Below, one piece after another: positions 1 through 7,656 of a stretch of 21,542 bases of DNA. Each line of letters opens with the position of its first letter. The first letter of the stretch is position 1. The notes beneath the pieces were generated by a model. That model did not search any database and was not told the origin of the DNA. It saw nothing but the letters and a program-made list of their open reading frames with translations. Made by a program: the position numbers and the translations under genes. The stretch comes from Rhodospirillales bacterium (lineage in GTDB: Bacteria > Pseudomonadota > Alphaproteobacteria > Acetobacterales > Acetobacteraceae), in the NCBI GenBank assembly GCA_018971905.1, contig JAGWZS010000008.1, positions 1 through 21,542 on the forward strand, given 5' to 3'.

Positions 1-711
1 CCAGACCAGATTGTGATGGTCGAACGGCCGGGGCATGTCTGGTTTTATCACGTGAAAATACGGTGAAATGTCGAAATCCCGGGGCGCGAACAGGCCGGTA
101 TCACGGATATGAAAAATCTCCCTCACCCTGGCACTGGCTGCCCGTTCGGCGGGCAGCACGGGCGGGGGCTCAGGCAGAATGGGATAACCCGCAATCTGGA
201 ATGCCTCGGCAATGAGGGTGGAGCAAATGGCGCGGCTGGGGTCGGCGGAGCCTAGCGAGATGGCACGGCGGCGCCAGGATTGCGGCATGGGGAGCGGCAC
301 CATGTAGCGCGCCAGATCGAACACGTGCCTCAGATCGTACTGCACGCCGATGCGGGATTCGGCATGGGCGATGATCTTGTCCGCATCTTCCGGCGTGATG
401 CTGATGGGGCGGCAGACGCGGATGTGATAGGGCGCCAGTTCAGCCAGGGGAAAGCGGCGCACGCCCTGCACCACATCAGCCTCTATGCACATGCCATCGC
501 CGGCATAAAGCACCGCATGAGACCAAGTGGATTGGGTGAGATATTTGATGATGGCGCTGATGCGCAGATTGCCCTCCACCAGAATCACATCCGCCCTGTG
601 CAACAGCCTTTGCAACACCGCGATATCCACCGGCAAGGCCGGCGGCATCTCAACTTCCTGAGTGAGAAAATCGGCGATCCAGCGACCGATGGTCCGGCGC
701 AAGCGGTTCAT
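1..711 (-). CDS. YiiX/YebB-like permuted NlpC/P60-type protein (partial, C-terminus outside window)
   Basis: The minus-strand frame from the ATG at 711 stays open to base 1, giving 237 residues with no stop, so the 3' end lies beyond the window. The product looks like the circularly permuted papain-fold group (YiiX/YebB, related to NlpC/P60 and LRAT). Members keep His first and Cys later, and some are peptidoglycan or amide hydrolases. The visible candidates fit that order: His65 in WSHAVLYAG, Glu77 in CIEADV and Cys163 in AICSTLIAEAFQIAG. No signal peptide or lipobox is evident, so its compartment and substrate are unknown. The ATG lies 3 nt after the uvrA stop, so it is probably cotranscribed and translationally coupled with uvrA and may share its SOS control. 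The family call rests on motif recognition. The exact activity is not assigned. Confidence 0.72.
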   Translation of the reverse strand, partial: MNRLRRTIGRWIADFLTQEVEMPPALPVDIAVLQRLLHRADVILVEGNLRISAIIKYLTQSTWSHAVLYAGDGMCIEADVVQGVRRFPLAELAPYHIRVCRPISITPEDADKIIAHAESRIGVQYDLRHVFDLARYMVPLPMPQSWRRRAISLGSADPSRAICSTLIAEAFQIAGYPILPEPPPVLPAERAASARVREIFHIRDTGLFAPRDFDISPYFHVIKPDMPRPFDHHNLVW

Positions 712-714
712 GCG

Positions 715-3585
715 TTATGCCTTCTTGCGGGCCTTCACCGGTTTCTGCGCCAATAAAGGGGCGAGGAATTTGCCGGTGTAACTGCCTTGGATGGTAGCAA
801 TGACCTCCGGCGTGCCTGCGGCGATCACGCGCCCGCCGCCTGCCCCGCCTTCCGGGCCGATATCGATGATATAGTCTGCGGTTTTGATGACTTCCAGATT
901 ATGCTCGATCACAATGATGGTATTGCCTGCGTCCACCAGCGCGTGCAGCACCTCCAGCAGCTTGCGGATATCCTCGAAATGCAGGCCGGTGGTAGGCTCG
1001 TCCAGAATATAGAGCGTGCGGCCGGTGGCGCGCCGCGCCAGCTCCTTCGCCAGTTTGATGCGCTGGGCCTCGCCGCCCGAAAGCGTGGTGGCCTGCTGGC
1101 CAAGCTTGATATAGCCCAGCCCCACGCGGGCGAGGATGCTGAGCCGGTCGTGGATTTTCGGCACGGCTGAGAAAAACACCAGCGCCTCGTCCACCGACAT
1201 ATCCAGCACGTCAGCGATGGATTTACCGCGGAATTTCACCTCCAGCGTCTCGCGGTTGTAACGCTTGCCCTTGCAGGTGTCGCAGGTCACGAACACGTCC
1301 GGCAGGAAGTGCATCTCGATCTTCAGCACGCCATCGCCCTGGCAGGCTTCGCAGCGCCCGCCCTTCACGTTGAAGCTGAAACGCCCAGGCTTGTAGCCCC
1401 TCGCGCGGCTTTCCGGCATTTCAGAAAACCAGTCGCGGATGGGGGCAAACAAATCCGTATAGGTGGCGGGGTTGGAGCGCGGGGTGCGGCCAATGGGGGA
1501 CTGGTCGATGTCGATGATCTTGTCGAGCTGCTCCATGCCGTCGATCTTCTCGAACGGCGCCGGCACCTCGCCCGAGCCCATCAGCCGGCGGGACAGCGCC
1601 TTGTAGAGCGTATCCACAACCAAGGTTGACTTGCCGCCGCCGGAAACGCCGGTGACGCAGGTGAACAGCCCCAGCGGAAACTCCGCCGTGACATCCTTGA
1701 GGTTATTGCCACGGGCGCCGACGAGTTTGATAATACGGTTCTTCTGTACCGGGCGGCGCATGGGCACGGGAATGGCGCGGCGGCCGGAAAGATAATCCCC
1801 CGTAATGGATTTTGGATTGGCCGCGACATCGCCCGGCGTGCCCTGTGCCACCACATGGCCGCCCGCAACGCCCGCCCCCGGCCCCATATCGATAAGATGG
1901 TCGGCAGCGCGGATGGCATCCTCATCATGTTCCACCACCAGCACGGTGTTGCCGAGGCGCTTCAGCCGCTCCAGCGTGCCCAGGAGCCGTTCATTGTCGC
2001 GCTGGTGCAAGCCGATGGAGGGTTCATCCAGCACATAGAGCACGCCTGTGAGACCTGAGCCAATTTGGCTGGCGAGGCGGATGCGCTGACTTTCCCCGCC
2101 CGACAAGGTGGCGGAGGAGCGCGCCAAAGTTAGATAGTTCAGCCCCACATCCAGCAGGAATTGCAGACGCTCCTCGATTTCCTTCAGGATTCGCCTGGCG
2201 ATTTCAAGGCGCTGCGGGGTGAGCGTGGCGGCAACTTGGCCGAACCAGTCCCGCGCCGCGTCGATGGAAAGCTCCGCCACTTCGGCGAGATTCTTCTCCG
2301 CTACCTTCACCGCCAAGGCCTCCGGCTTCAGCCGCGCGCCATTACAGGTGCCGCACGGGCGCTCGGCATGGTAGCGGGAAAGCTCCTCGCGGGTCCAGGC
2401 GGAGTCCGTTTCCTTGTAGCGGCGTTCAAGGTTTTTGATGATGCCTTCAAAGGGTTTCGTCACGTTATAGGCACGCGCGGAATCCTTATAGGTGAATTTG
2501 ATGTCTTCCTTGCCGGAGCCATAGAGGAAAACATCGCGCACATCTTCCGGCACATCCTCCCAGGCGGTGGTAAGCTTCACCCCATAATGCTTGGCAATGG
2601 CAGCGATGGTCTGGTCGTAATAAGGCGATTGCGTGCCAGCCCAGGGGGCGATGGCGTTGTCATTTAATGCGCGTTGCTCATCGGGAATGACCAGATGCGG
2701 ATCGAAATAAATCTCGTGCCCTAGCCCGTCGCATGCTGGGCAGGCGCCGTGCGGAGAGTTGAAGGAGAAGAGGCGCGGCTCGATCTCCTCGATGGTGAAG
2801 CCGGAGACCGGGCAGGCGAAGCGGGACGAGAATACCGTGTGTTCGCGGCTGTCGGCGTTCTCGGCATAGACAATGCCATCCGCCAGACCGAGGGCCGTCT
2901 CGAAACTATCCGCCAGGCGCTGTTCAAGGCCCGGTTTCACCACCAGCCGGTCCACCACCAACTCAATATCATGCTTCAGGTTTTTCTTCAGCGCCGGAGC
3001 CTGGTCGATCTCGTAGATCTCACCGTCGATCCTGGCGCGGGTGAAGCCCTTGCGCTGAAATTCCGCCAGCTCCTTTTTGTATTCACCCTTGCGGCCGCGA
3101 ATTACCGGCGCGAGCAGCAAAAGCCGCGTGCCTTCCTTCATCGCCATCACCCGGTCCACCATCTGGCTGACCGTCTGCGCCTCGATCGGCAGGCCGGTAG
3201 CAGGCGAATACGGCACCCCTGCCCTCGCCCAGAGCAGGCGCATATAGTCGTGAATTTCCGTGACCGTGCCGACAGTGGAGCGCGGGTTTTTCGAGGTGGT
3301 TTTCTGCTCGATGGAGATGGCGGGCGACAGGCCCTCAATGCTGTCCACATCCGGCTTGCCCATCAGTTCCAGGAATTGGCGCGCATAAGCGGAGAGGCTT
3401 TCCACATAGCGGCGCTGGCCCTCGGCATAAATGGTGTCGAACGCCAGCGAGGATTTGCCCGAGCCGGACAGGCCGGTGATGACGGTAAGCTGCTCACGAG
3501 GGATCTGGATGTCGATGTTTTTAAGGTTATGCTCGCGCGCGCCCCGCACGGTGATGAACCCCGCGCCCTTTTGTTCAACCGCCAT
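715..3585 (-). CDS. uvrA: UvrABC excinuclease subunit A (UvrA)
   Basis: This is the damage-recognition ATPase of nucleotide excision repair. It scans DNA with UvrB and loads it at lesions. The 956 residues match the usual family length of about 940-960. Visible features are Walker A GLSGSGKS at 39-46, a second Walker [10 protein letters not shown] in the C-terminal half, two ABC signatures (LSGGESQRI and LSGGEAQRI), two Walker B stretches (LYVLDEP and LYILDEP), a CGTC pair in the middle, and an intact C-terminal zinc module (CEAC ... CDTC). The N-terminal zinc module is incomplete: Cys258 is followed by Ser261 where the canonical CxxC has its second Cys, although Cys282 and Cys285 remain. I believe this is common in Alphaproteobacteria. 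The start ATG at 3585 gives the expected N-terminus before the conserved [11 protein letters not shown]. An SOS box lies 15 bp upstream. Confidence 0.98.
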   Translation of the reverse strand: MAVEQKGAGFITVRGAREHNLKNIDIQIPREQLTVITGLSGSGKSSLAFDTIYAEGQRRYVESLSAYARQFLELMGKPDVDSIEGLSPAISIEQKTTSKNPRSTVGTVTEIHDYMRLLWARAGVPYSPATGLPIEAQTVSQMVDRVMAMKEGTRLLLLAPVIRGRKGEYKKELAEFQRKGFTRARIDGEIYEIDQAPALKKNLKHDIELVVDRLVVKPGLEQRLADSFETALGLADGIVYAENADSREHTVFSSRFACPVSGFTIEEIEPRLFSFNSPHGACPACDGLGHEIYFDPHLVIPDEQRALNDNAIAPWAGTQSPYYDQTIAAIAKHYGVKLTTAWEDVPEDVRDVFLYGSGKEDIKFTYKDSARAYNVTKPFEGIIKNLERRYKETDSAWTREELSRYHAERPCGTCNGARLKPEALAVKVAEKNLAEVAELSIDAARDWFGQVAATLTPQRLEIARRILKEIEERLQFLLDVGLNYLTLARSSATLSGGESQRIRLASQIGSGLTGVLYVLDEPSIGLHQRDNERLLGTLERLKRLGNTVLVVEHDEDAIRAADHLIDMGPGAGVAGGHVVAQGTPGDVAANPKSITGDYLSGRRAIPVPMRRPVQKNRIIKLVGARGNNLKDVTAEFPLGLFTCVTGVSGGGKSTLVVDTLYKALSRRLMGSGEVPAPFEKIDGMEQLDKIIDIDQSPIGRTPRSNPATYTDLFAPIRDWFSEMPESRARGYKPGRFSFNVKGGRCEACQGDGVLKIEMHFLPDVFVTCDTCKGKRYNRETLEVKFRGKSIADVLDMSVDEALVFFSAVPKIHDRLSILARVGLGYIKLGQQATTLSGGEAQRIKLAKELARRATGRTLYILDEPTTGLHFEDIRKLLEVLHALVDAGNTIIVIEHNLEVIKTADYIIDIGPEGGAGGGRVIAAGTPEVIATIQGSYTGKFLAPLLAQKPVKARKKA

Positions 3586-3599
3586 GATCCATCCCGGAT

Positions 3600-3614
3600 G
3601 TTCGTGATACGTTC
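3600..3614. promoter_or_regulatory. LexA-binding SOS box, GTTC-N7-GTTC
   Basis: The sequence GTTCGTGATACGTTC is an exact match to the direct-repeat SOS box known for alphaproteobacterial LexA (GTTC-N7-GTTC, or GAAC-N7-GAAC on the other strand). It lies in the uvrA-ssb divergent region, 15 bp upstream of the uvrA ATG and 95 bp upstream of the ssb ATG. It abuts the candidate uvrA -10, so bound LexA would cover the uvrA start point, and it borders the candidate ssb -35. Binding is inferred from the match and the setting. The uvrA/ssb intergenic region is a classic SOS target. Confidence 0.9.
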
Positions 3615-3647
3615 TTGCAAGATAAGGGCAGCGCGCCCATAAAGCAA
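3615..3647. promoter_or_regulatory. Overlapping divergent promoter candidates for uvrA and ssb
   Basis: Minus strand (uvrA): TTGCTT at 3642-3647 and TATCTT at 3619-3624, with a 17-bp spacer. Plus strand (ssb): TTGCAA at 3615-3620 and CATAAA at 3638-3643, also with a 17-bp spacer. Each hexamer is only a partial sigma-70 match, but both spacers are ideal and both pairs lie next to the SOS box. The two promoters would overlap face to face, so initiation could be mutually exclusive. Start points are predicted, not observed. Confidence 0.4.
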
Positions 3648-3709
3648 CGCTGGTCTAAGGAGGCCGGATGCGCTATTCTGGAAGGCAATTTTGAGTTGTA
3701 GAGGTTGGT

Positions 3710-4198
3710 ATGGCTGGCAGCGTAAACAAGGTGACAATCGTGGGCAATCTGGGGCGCGACCCGGAAATCCGGAATACGCAATCCGGCATGAAGATCGCCA
3801 ATCTGGCGGTGGCGACCTCCGAGACCTGGAACGACAAGGCCAGCGGCGAGCGCAAGGAACAGACCGAGTGGCACCGCGTGGTCATCATGAACGACCGCCT
3901 GGGCGAGGTGGCGGAAAAATATCTGCGCAAGGGCTCCAAGGTTTATCTGGAAGGCAAGCTGCAAACCCGGAAATGGACAGACCAGTCCGGCCAGGAGCGT
4001 TACACCACCGAGATCGTCATCGGCCGCTTCAATGGTGAACTGGTGCTGCTGGACCGCGTCGGCGGCACAAGCAGCGGCGGTGAAGACTACGCACCGCGCG
4101 CGGCGCCCTCGGCACCTGCTGGCAAACCCGCCGCCCGCGCCGTGGGCGGCTGGGACGCACGCCCCAGCAATGATCTGGACGACGAAATTCCGTTCTGA
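3710..4198 (+). CDS. ssb: Single-stranded DNA-binding protein (SSB)
   Basis: SSB coats single-stranded DNA during replication, recombination and repair, and recruits partner proteins through its acidic C-terminal tip. The 162-residue product begins [20 protein letters not shown], the classic start of the OB fold. It continues through the conserved [19 protein letters not shown] and RYTTEI segments up to about residue 110. A Gly/Ala/Pro-rich flexible linker follows, ending in DLDDEIPF, the canonical acidic tip. The start is supported by a GAGG element just upstream. The gene diverges from uvrA across the SOS box, so damage-responsive transcription is likely. No convincing terminator follows the stop, and the next plus-strand gene begins 145 bp downstream. 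Confidence 0.97.
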   Translation: MAGSVNKVTIVGNLGRDPEIRNTQSGMKIANLAVATSETWNDKASGERKEQTEWHRVVIMNDRLGEVAEKYLRKGSKVYLEGKLQTRKWTDQSGQERYTTEIVIGRFNGELVLLDRVGGTSSGGEDYAPRAAPSAPAGKPAARAVGGWDARPSNDLDDEIPF

Positions 4199-4343
4199 GG
4201 CGTTCGATTGGCGGCACTGATTTGCGTGAACAAATATTAATCGCATTAACAGCCGCCGCCACATTCCCACCCTTTTTCATGCGCAATTCAGCCGGACCGT
4301 GCCGTCATCTGTGGTGCTGCTCGCATAAGTGAAGGAGTTTCAG
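4199..4343. other. Intergenic region between ssb and the His/Pro-rich gene
   Basis: This 145-bp gap contains an A/T-richer patch around 4221-4250 with a TATTAA hexamer at 4235-4240. I find no acceptable -35 partner for it and no hairpin-plus-T-run terminator. A promoter for the downstream gene probably lies here but cannot be placed from sequence alone. The strong ribosome binding site AAGGAG at 4332-4337 closes the region, 6 nt before the ATG at 4344. Confidence 0.4.
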
Positions 4344-4763
4344 ATGGAGCGGAAAACTGCGGGCCTGCTTGGCGCCTTGGCCGGGCTGGCCACTTTGGGA
4401 GCCACGGGTGCCCAGGCGGCAACAGATGCCACCCTGAAACCAGGGCCGCTGGCTGTAACGTCTTATGCCGATCTTCTCCGGCCGATTCCCAACGCCACGG
4501 CGGCGCTGCAAACCCATAATGCGGAATTGATGGCGCGGGCAGCAAGCGCGCCCGTGGCCGAACCGGTGGATTGGGGTGGCAATGACCACCATCATCACCA
4601 TCATCACCACCATAATTCATATTACCCGCCGCCGCCGGTGTATTACCCGCCACCACCACCGCCGGTGTATTACCCGCCACCGCCGCCACCGCCGTACTAC
4701 CATCACCATCATCACAGCGGCGCGGTGATCGTGGTGCCGGGAATCGGTATTCAGATCAATTAA
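4344..4763 (+). CDS. Secreted His/Pro/Tyr-rich low-complexity protein, unknown function
   Basis: No family is recognised. The 139-residue product has a Sec-type signal peptide (MERK, then a hydrophobic core of about residues 6-20) with a likely cut after AQA at 25. Residues 26-80 form an ordinary segment containing YADLLRPIPNATAALQTH. Then come nine consecutive His (82-90), three YYP-type repeats with 4, 6 and 7 prolines (93-117), a second tract of five His (120-124), and a hydrophobic tail (AVIVVPGIGIQIN). The His tracts suggest metal binding in the periplasm or at the surface. The Tyr/Pro repeats suggest an extended linker. Both readings are inference. The ATG at 4344 is preferred over a GTG at 4329 because AAGGAG lies 6 nt before it. 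The stop overlaps the stop of the opposing gene. Confidence 0.8.
   Translation: MERKTAGLLGALAGLATLGATGAQAATDATLKPGPLAVTSYADLLRPIPNATAALQTHNAELMARAASAPVAEPVDWGGNDHHHHHHHHHNSYYPPPPVYYPPPPPPVYYPPPPPPPYYHHHHHSGAVIVVPGIGIQIN
4587..4715 (+). repeat. In-frame low-complexity repeats: His tract, three TATTACCCGCC units, His tract
   Basis: Bases 4587-4613 encode nine His as mixed CAC/CAT codons. Bases 4620-4700 hold three related units, each opening with TATTACCCGCC and followed by a variable run of CCG/CCA codons. Bases 4701-4715 encode five more His. Unit length changes by whole codons, as expected of replication slippage under coding constraint. Copy number is likely to vary between strains. Confidence 0.85.
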
Positions 4764-5497
4764 GTATCGTCTTCCGCCGCCCGGTCGCGCGCGCGGGCGG
4801 CACCGAGGATACGGCGGTAGGTTCCGTCGAACACGGTGTTGGTGGATGACGTCCAGCGGGTATCCTGGCCCAGCGTTTCCCGGCTGGCGTGGATGCGCCT
4901 GGACTGCATTTCCCGCTCGGCCGCCTCTTCCGTTCCCATTGGCTCCAGGGTGAACTGAGGCTCAGCGGGAAGGATGCAGATTTGCATGAACGGCTCACCA
5001 GGCCGGAACACATGCACAATGCCTTCAGGCGGGGCCTTGAACACCACGAAATTGATCATCGGCCACCAGGAGGTGCGCAGCAAAGCCGGAACGGCGAGTG
5101 GCACGTCGTTTGCGGCGCTGAGATAATAGCGCGGATGCGGCTCGGTGCGGATGGCGGTTCCCTCCGACACTTTCAGGTCCAGCAAAAGCTGATAGGTGTA
5201 AAAGCCCGCACCAAAGGCGCGGAAGGGCGGCCATTGCAGGCCGGGGCTGGGCGCAGGGCCGAAATCGCCATCGAAAATGAAATTTCCACCCTGGCATGAA
5301 ACCCGCAGCTCGGTCTCATACGGGTAGAAAATCTCAATCCCATATTGCGCGCCTTCAACAAAGGGCAGGCAATGCCAGCCTTGCTCGTGCGCGCCATCCT
5401 GCCGGGGCTGCTTTTCACCGCCCCACCCCGGCACCTCAACCTTCGTGCGGCGAAGGGCAAGGCGCGGCTGATACAGACGGTATTTGACAATGCTCAT
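4760..5497 (-). CDS. Conserved-looking protein of unknown function (possible DUF6065-like)
   Basis: The function is not recognised. From the ATG at 5497 the product is 245 residues, with no signal peptide and no clear membrane segment. Notable parts are WHCLPFVEGAQYGIEIFYPY at 41-60, FDGDFG around 75-80, a Trp/Pro-rich middle with TSWWPMINFVVFKAP, and the stretch FMQICILPAEPQFTL followed by a charged helix-like tail rich in Arg and Glu. The pattern of HC-P, then YGIE, then FMQI reminds me of DUF6065-type proteins, but this is a weak recollection. The frame stays open upstream to 5581. ATG 5497 is chosen because the residues after it look structured and those before it do not. It is divergent from the lipocalin gene, and its stop overlaps the stop of the preceding plus-strand gene. 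Confidence 0.7.
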   Translation of the reverse strand: MSIVKYRLYQPRLALRRTKVEVPGWGGEKQPRQDGAHEQGWHCLPFVEGAQYGIEIFYPYETELRVSCQGGNFIFDGDFGPAPSPGLQWPPFRAFGAGFYTYQLLLDLKVSEGTAIRTEPHPRYYLSAANDVPLAVPALLRTSWWPMINFVVFKAPPEGIVHVFRPGEPFMQICILPAEPQFTLEPMGTEEAAEREMQSRRIHASRETLGQDTRWTSSTNTVFDGTYRRILGAARARDRAAEDDT

Positions 5498-5556
5498 GAT
5501 CACATTCCCAGGAGGCCGGTGGGGTAAAACTGTAAAATGGCCTCTACAGCACGGCG

Positions 5557-5571
5557 TTTGCCCGAAGCAAA
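5557..5571. promoter_or_regulatory. Short perfect inverted repeat, TTTGC-N5-GCAAA, in a divergent intergenic region
   Basis: TTTGC at 5557-5561 and GCAAA at 5567-5571 form a perfect 5-bp dyad around CCGAA. It lies in the roughly 100-bp space between the minus-strand gene starting at 5497 and the lipocalin gene starting at 5602. The position would suit an operator or a small hairpin. A dyad this short can occur by chance, and no regulator gene is adjacent. Confidence 0.25.
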
Positions 5572-5601
5572 TATGATCCATCCGCGCCGGACCAGCGTAT
5601 T

Positions 5602-6186
5602 ATGCGCATGACAACACACTTACGCGCACAAAGCTGGCGGCTTGCGCTGCTGTTACTGCTTCCTCTGGCTGGCTGCGCCACGGGCCAAGCCAGTCGGCAA
5701 CAGGCCCACGAGCCTGTGAAAAACGTGGACATGGCGCGGCTTTATACCGGGCGATGGTATGAGATTGGCCGCAAGCCAACGAAACTGACGGATGGCTGCG
5801 TGGCCGGCACAACCTCGTACCTAGCAAATGCAAGAAACCAACTCGTGCAACGCGATGCCTGCCGGACCGGCACACCCCAGGGCAAAGAGCGCGCTTTCCA
5901 GGGCACGGTTGCCGTGCTGGACCCCGGTTTGAACAATAAAATTCTCGTGCGCTACCGGGTTTGGGGGGTTTTAACCGTACCTTATACGTACTGGATCCTG
6001 GACCATGGTAGACATTACGGCTGGTTTATTGTCGCCACCCCAGATTTGAGCATCGTGTCCATGCTCACGCGCAATCCCAGCCCGCCCCAAAGCGAAGTGG
6101 ATGAATTGACGGCACGGGTTAGAGCCCTGGGTTATGACGGGCCGCTTGAGTATCCGGCGCGGTTTCCGGCAAAGATCGGGGGTTAA
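5602..6186 (+). CDS. Lipocalin-family outer membrane lipoprotein (Blc-like)
   Basis: The 194-residue product carries a lipoprotein signal peptide: basic start, LALLLLLP core, and lipobox LAGC with Cys25 as the acylated residue. The mature part is a bacterial lipocalin. The hallmark GRWYEIGR lies at 50-57, and a later strand pair contains YTYWILDHGRHYGWFIVATPD. The Blc family binds lysophospholipids or other hydrophobic ligands at the outer membrane and is linked to envelope stress, but the ligand here is unknown. Residue +2 after Cys is Ala-Thr rather than Asp, which fits outer-membrane sorting by Lol rules. An alternative start two codons downstream (ATG at 5608) would not change the mature protein. 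The stop shares the TTAA at 6183-6186 with the convergent paiB-like gene. Confidence 0.9.
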   Translation: MRMTTHLRAQSWRLALLLLLPLAGCATGQASRQQAHEPVKNVDMARLYTGRWYEIGRKPTKLTDGCVAGTTSYLANARNQLVQRDACRTGTPQGKERAFQGTVAVLDPGLNNKILVRYRVWGVLTVPYTYWILDHGRHYGWFIVATPDLSIVSMLTRNPSPPQSEVDELTARVRALGYDGPLEYPARFPAKIGG

Positions 6187-6794
6187 AGCCGGCGCTTTAC
6201 CGCGGCCGAAAGTGCTGGGTTTTCCTCAGCACTGCCTGCGACAACGCCGTGCCGGTCCGCCAGGCTGCGGTTCTGGCTTTGCTTGGCCTTGCCCTCCAGC
6301 CTGGTGATGGTGAGCACCAGCCCGACAATGGCTTTCAACTGCGCCGCGATGTAATCATCCGGCGCATCAGCAACCGCCCAGGGGTGCACCCGGCCTTGCT
6401 CGTGCCGGTTTGTTAAAGCGCTTACGATCTCCAGCAGGGGCGCTGGTTCCTCGACGATCAACAGCTTACCCGTGGCGTGCACGATGCTGTAGTTCCAGGT
6501 GGGCACCACCCTCCCGGTTTCCTGCTTGGTGGCGTACCAGGAAGGGCTGACATAGCCATCCTCGGCCACGAAAATCGCCAGCGACTCCTGGTCCGGGTCA
6601 AAATCCCGCCAATGGAAATTTCCCTTCGCCACATGGCCGATCAGCCTGTCTGGCGCCTGGAACAAAAGCGGCAGGTGCGTGGCCAGCAGCCCGCCGCCGC
6701 GCGCTGGTGAAACCAGCACCGGCAGCGAGGCCGCACGCATAATGGCCTCAAGTTCTTCCTGGCGTTTCTCAGCAAAAGCGGGCGGGTTGTACAT
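6183..6794 (-). CDS. PaiB-family FMN-binding protein
   Basis: The 203-residue product is a full-length PaiB-type flavin-reductase-like split-barrel protein. The family signatures are clear: MYNPPAFAE at 1-9, LLATHLPLL near 36-44, GHVAKGN at 53-59, YVSPSWY at 81-87, VPTWNY at 97-102, LTNRHE near 127-132, and EGKAKQSQNR at 167-176. Bacillus PaiB is described as a negative regulator of sporulation and degradative enzymes. In proteobacteria members are usually annotated as FMN-binding regulators, but an enzymatic or heme-handling role is equally possible. The ATG lies 3 nt after the aminotransferase stop, which argues for coupled translation. The C-terminal tail after about 185 is Ala/Lys/Arg-rich and probably variable. 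The family call is secure, the physiological role is not. Confidence 0.92.
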   Translation of the reverse strand: MYNPPAFAEKRQEELEAIMRAASLPVLVSPARGGGLLATHLPLLFQAPDRLIGHVAKGNFHWRDFDPDQESLAIFVAEDGYVSPSWYATKQETGRVVPTWNYSIVHATGKLLIVEEPAPLLEIVSALTNRHEQGRVHPWAVADAPDDYIAAQLKAIVGLVLTITRLEGKAKQSQNRSLADRHGVVAGSAEENPALSAAVKRRL

Positions 6795-6797
6795 GGC

Positions 6798-7652
6798 TCA
6801 CCCCTCCTTCAGCCGCGCAAGATAGCGCGCATAAAGCCGGCTGGCCACCAGCCCCGGCGCGCCATTGCCTACCGGCACGCCGTCCAGCGCAATGATGGGC
6901 TTCACGAAGCTGGTGGCGCTGGTGATAAAAACCTCCCGCGCGCCGCGTAGCGCCTCCAGCGAAACGCCTTCCTCACGGAATTCCAACCCTTCCGCCGCCA
7001 CATCCTCCAGCACCGCCGCACGGGTGCAGCCGGGCAGCACGTGATGGTCCAGCCCCCTGGTGCGCAGCACATTGTCCGCGCCCACGACCCAGACTGAGCT
7101 GGACGCACCTTCTGTCACCATGCCCGCCGAGTCGAACAGAATGGCTTCCAGCGCCCCGGCCCGCTTTGCCGCTTCCCGCGCCAGCACGTTGGGCAGGAGG
7201 TTGATAGATTTGATGTCGCACCGCCCCCAGCGTTCATCGGCCAGGGTGATGGCGGCAGCACTCCAGCCATCCAGCATCTGCGGCGGCTCCGGCTTGGGCC
7301 GCACGGTCAGCACCAATGCGGGGCGCGGAACCGGGTGAGGGAAAGCATGGTCCCGCCGCGCCACGCCCCGCGTGAGTTGCAGATAAACCAGCCCTGTTTC
7401 CACCCGGTTGCGGCGCATCAGCTCATGGATCACCACGCGCAGCGCCGCCTCACTCATTGGTGCGGCCAGGCTCATTTCCTTACGGCTGCGTTCCAGCCGG
7501 GCGAAATGCAATGCTTCGTCGATGAGCCGGCCGCGATAGGCGAAAAACACCTCATAGATGCCATCGCCAAACTGATAGCCCCGGTCCTCGATATTCACCG
7601 TGGCATCGGCCAGCGGCAGGTAACGCCCATTCACATAGGCGATACGCGGCAT
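6798..7652 (-). CDS. dat: D-amino-acid aminotransferase (PLP fold-type IV)
   Basis: This enzyme interconverts D-alanine and D-glutamate (and other D-amino acids) with 2-oxo acids, feeding peptidoglycan precursors. The 284 residues match the family length. The N-terminal DRGYQFGDGIYEV at 23-35 is the hallmark of the class. Lys148 in CDIKSINLLPN is the Schiff-base lysine, and Glu181 in VTEGASSS contacts the pyridine nitrogen. The RGVARRDHAFP stretch at 95-105 supplies Arg100 and His102, corresponding to the carboxylate-trap pair of Bacillus DAAT. That pair favours Dat over branched-chain aminotransferase or aminodeoxychorismate lyase. The ATG at 7652 lies 4 nt after the stop of the polymer-export ATPase, and the PaiB-like gene follows after 3 nt. 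It is therefore embedded in a polycistron. Confidence 0.9.
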   Translation of the reverse strand: MPRIAYVNGRYLPLADATVNIEDRGYQFGDGIYEVFFAYRGRLIDEALHFARLERSRKEMSLAAPMSEAALRVVIHELMRRNRVETGLVYLQLTRGVARRDHAFPHPVPRPALVLTVRPKPEPPQMLDGWSAAAITLADERWGRCDIKSINLLPNVLAREAAKRAGALEAILFDSAGMVTEGASSSVWVVGADNVLRTRGLDHHVLPGCTRAAVLEDVAAEGLEFREEGVSLEALRGAREVFITSATSFVKPIIALDGVPVGNGAPGLVASRLYARYLARLKEG

Positions 7653-7656
7653 GGCT

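Noticed and set aside
2749..3642. A 297-codon plus-strand open frame opposite uvrA that extends into the SOS-box region.
   Set aside because: UvrA on the other strand is unambiguous, and the antisense product has no motif. Its start has no supporting ribosome binding site.
4587..4613. Nine His codons as a possible vector-derived affinity tag.
   Set aside because: The tract is internal, uses mixed codons, is followed by a second tract and Tyr-Pro repeats, and sits in a protein with a native signal peptide and ribosome binding site.
6798..7652. Dat gene as branched-chain aminotransferase or aminodeoxychorismate lyase.
   Set aside because: The RxHxFP carboxylate-trap motif and FGDGIYEV favour D-amino-acid aminotransferase.
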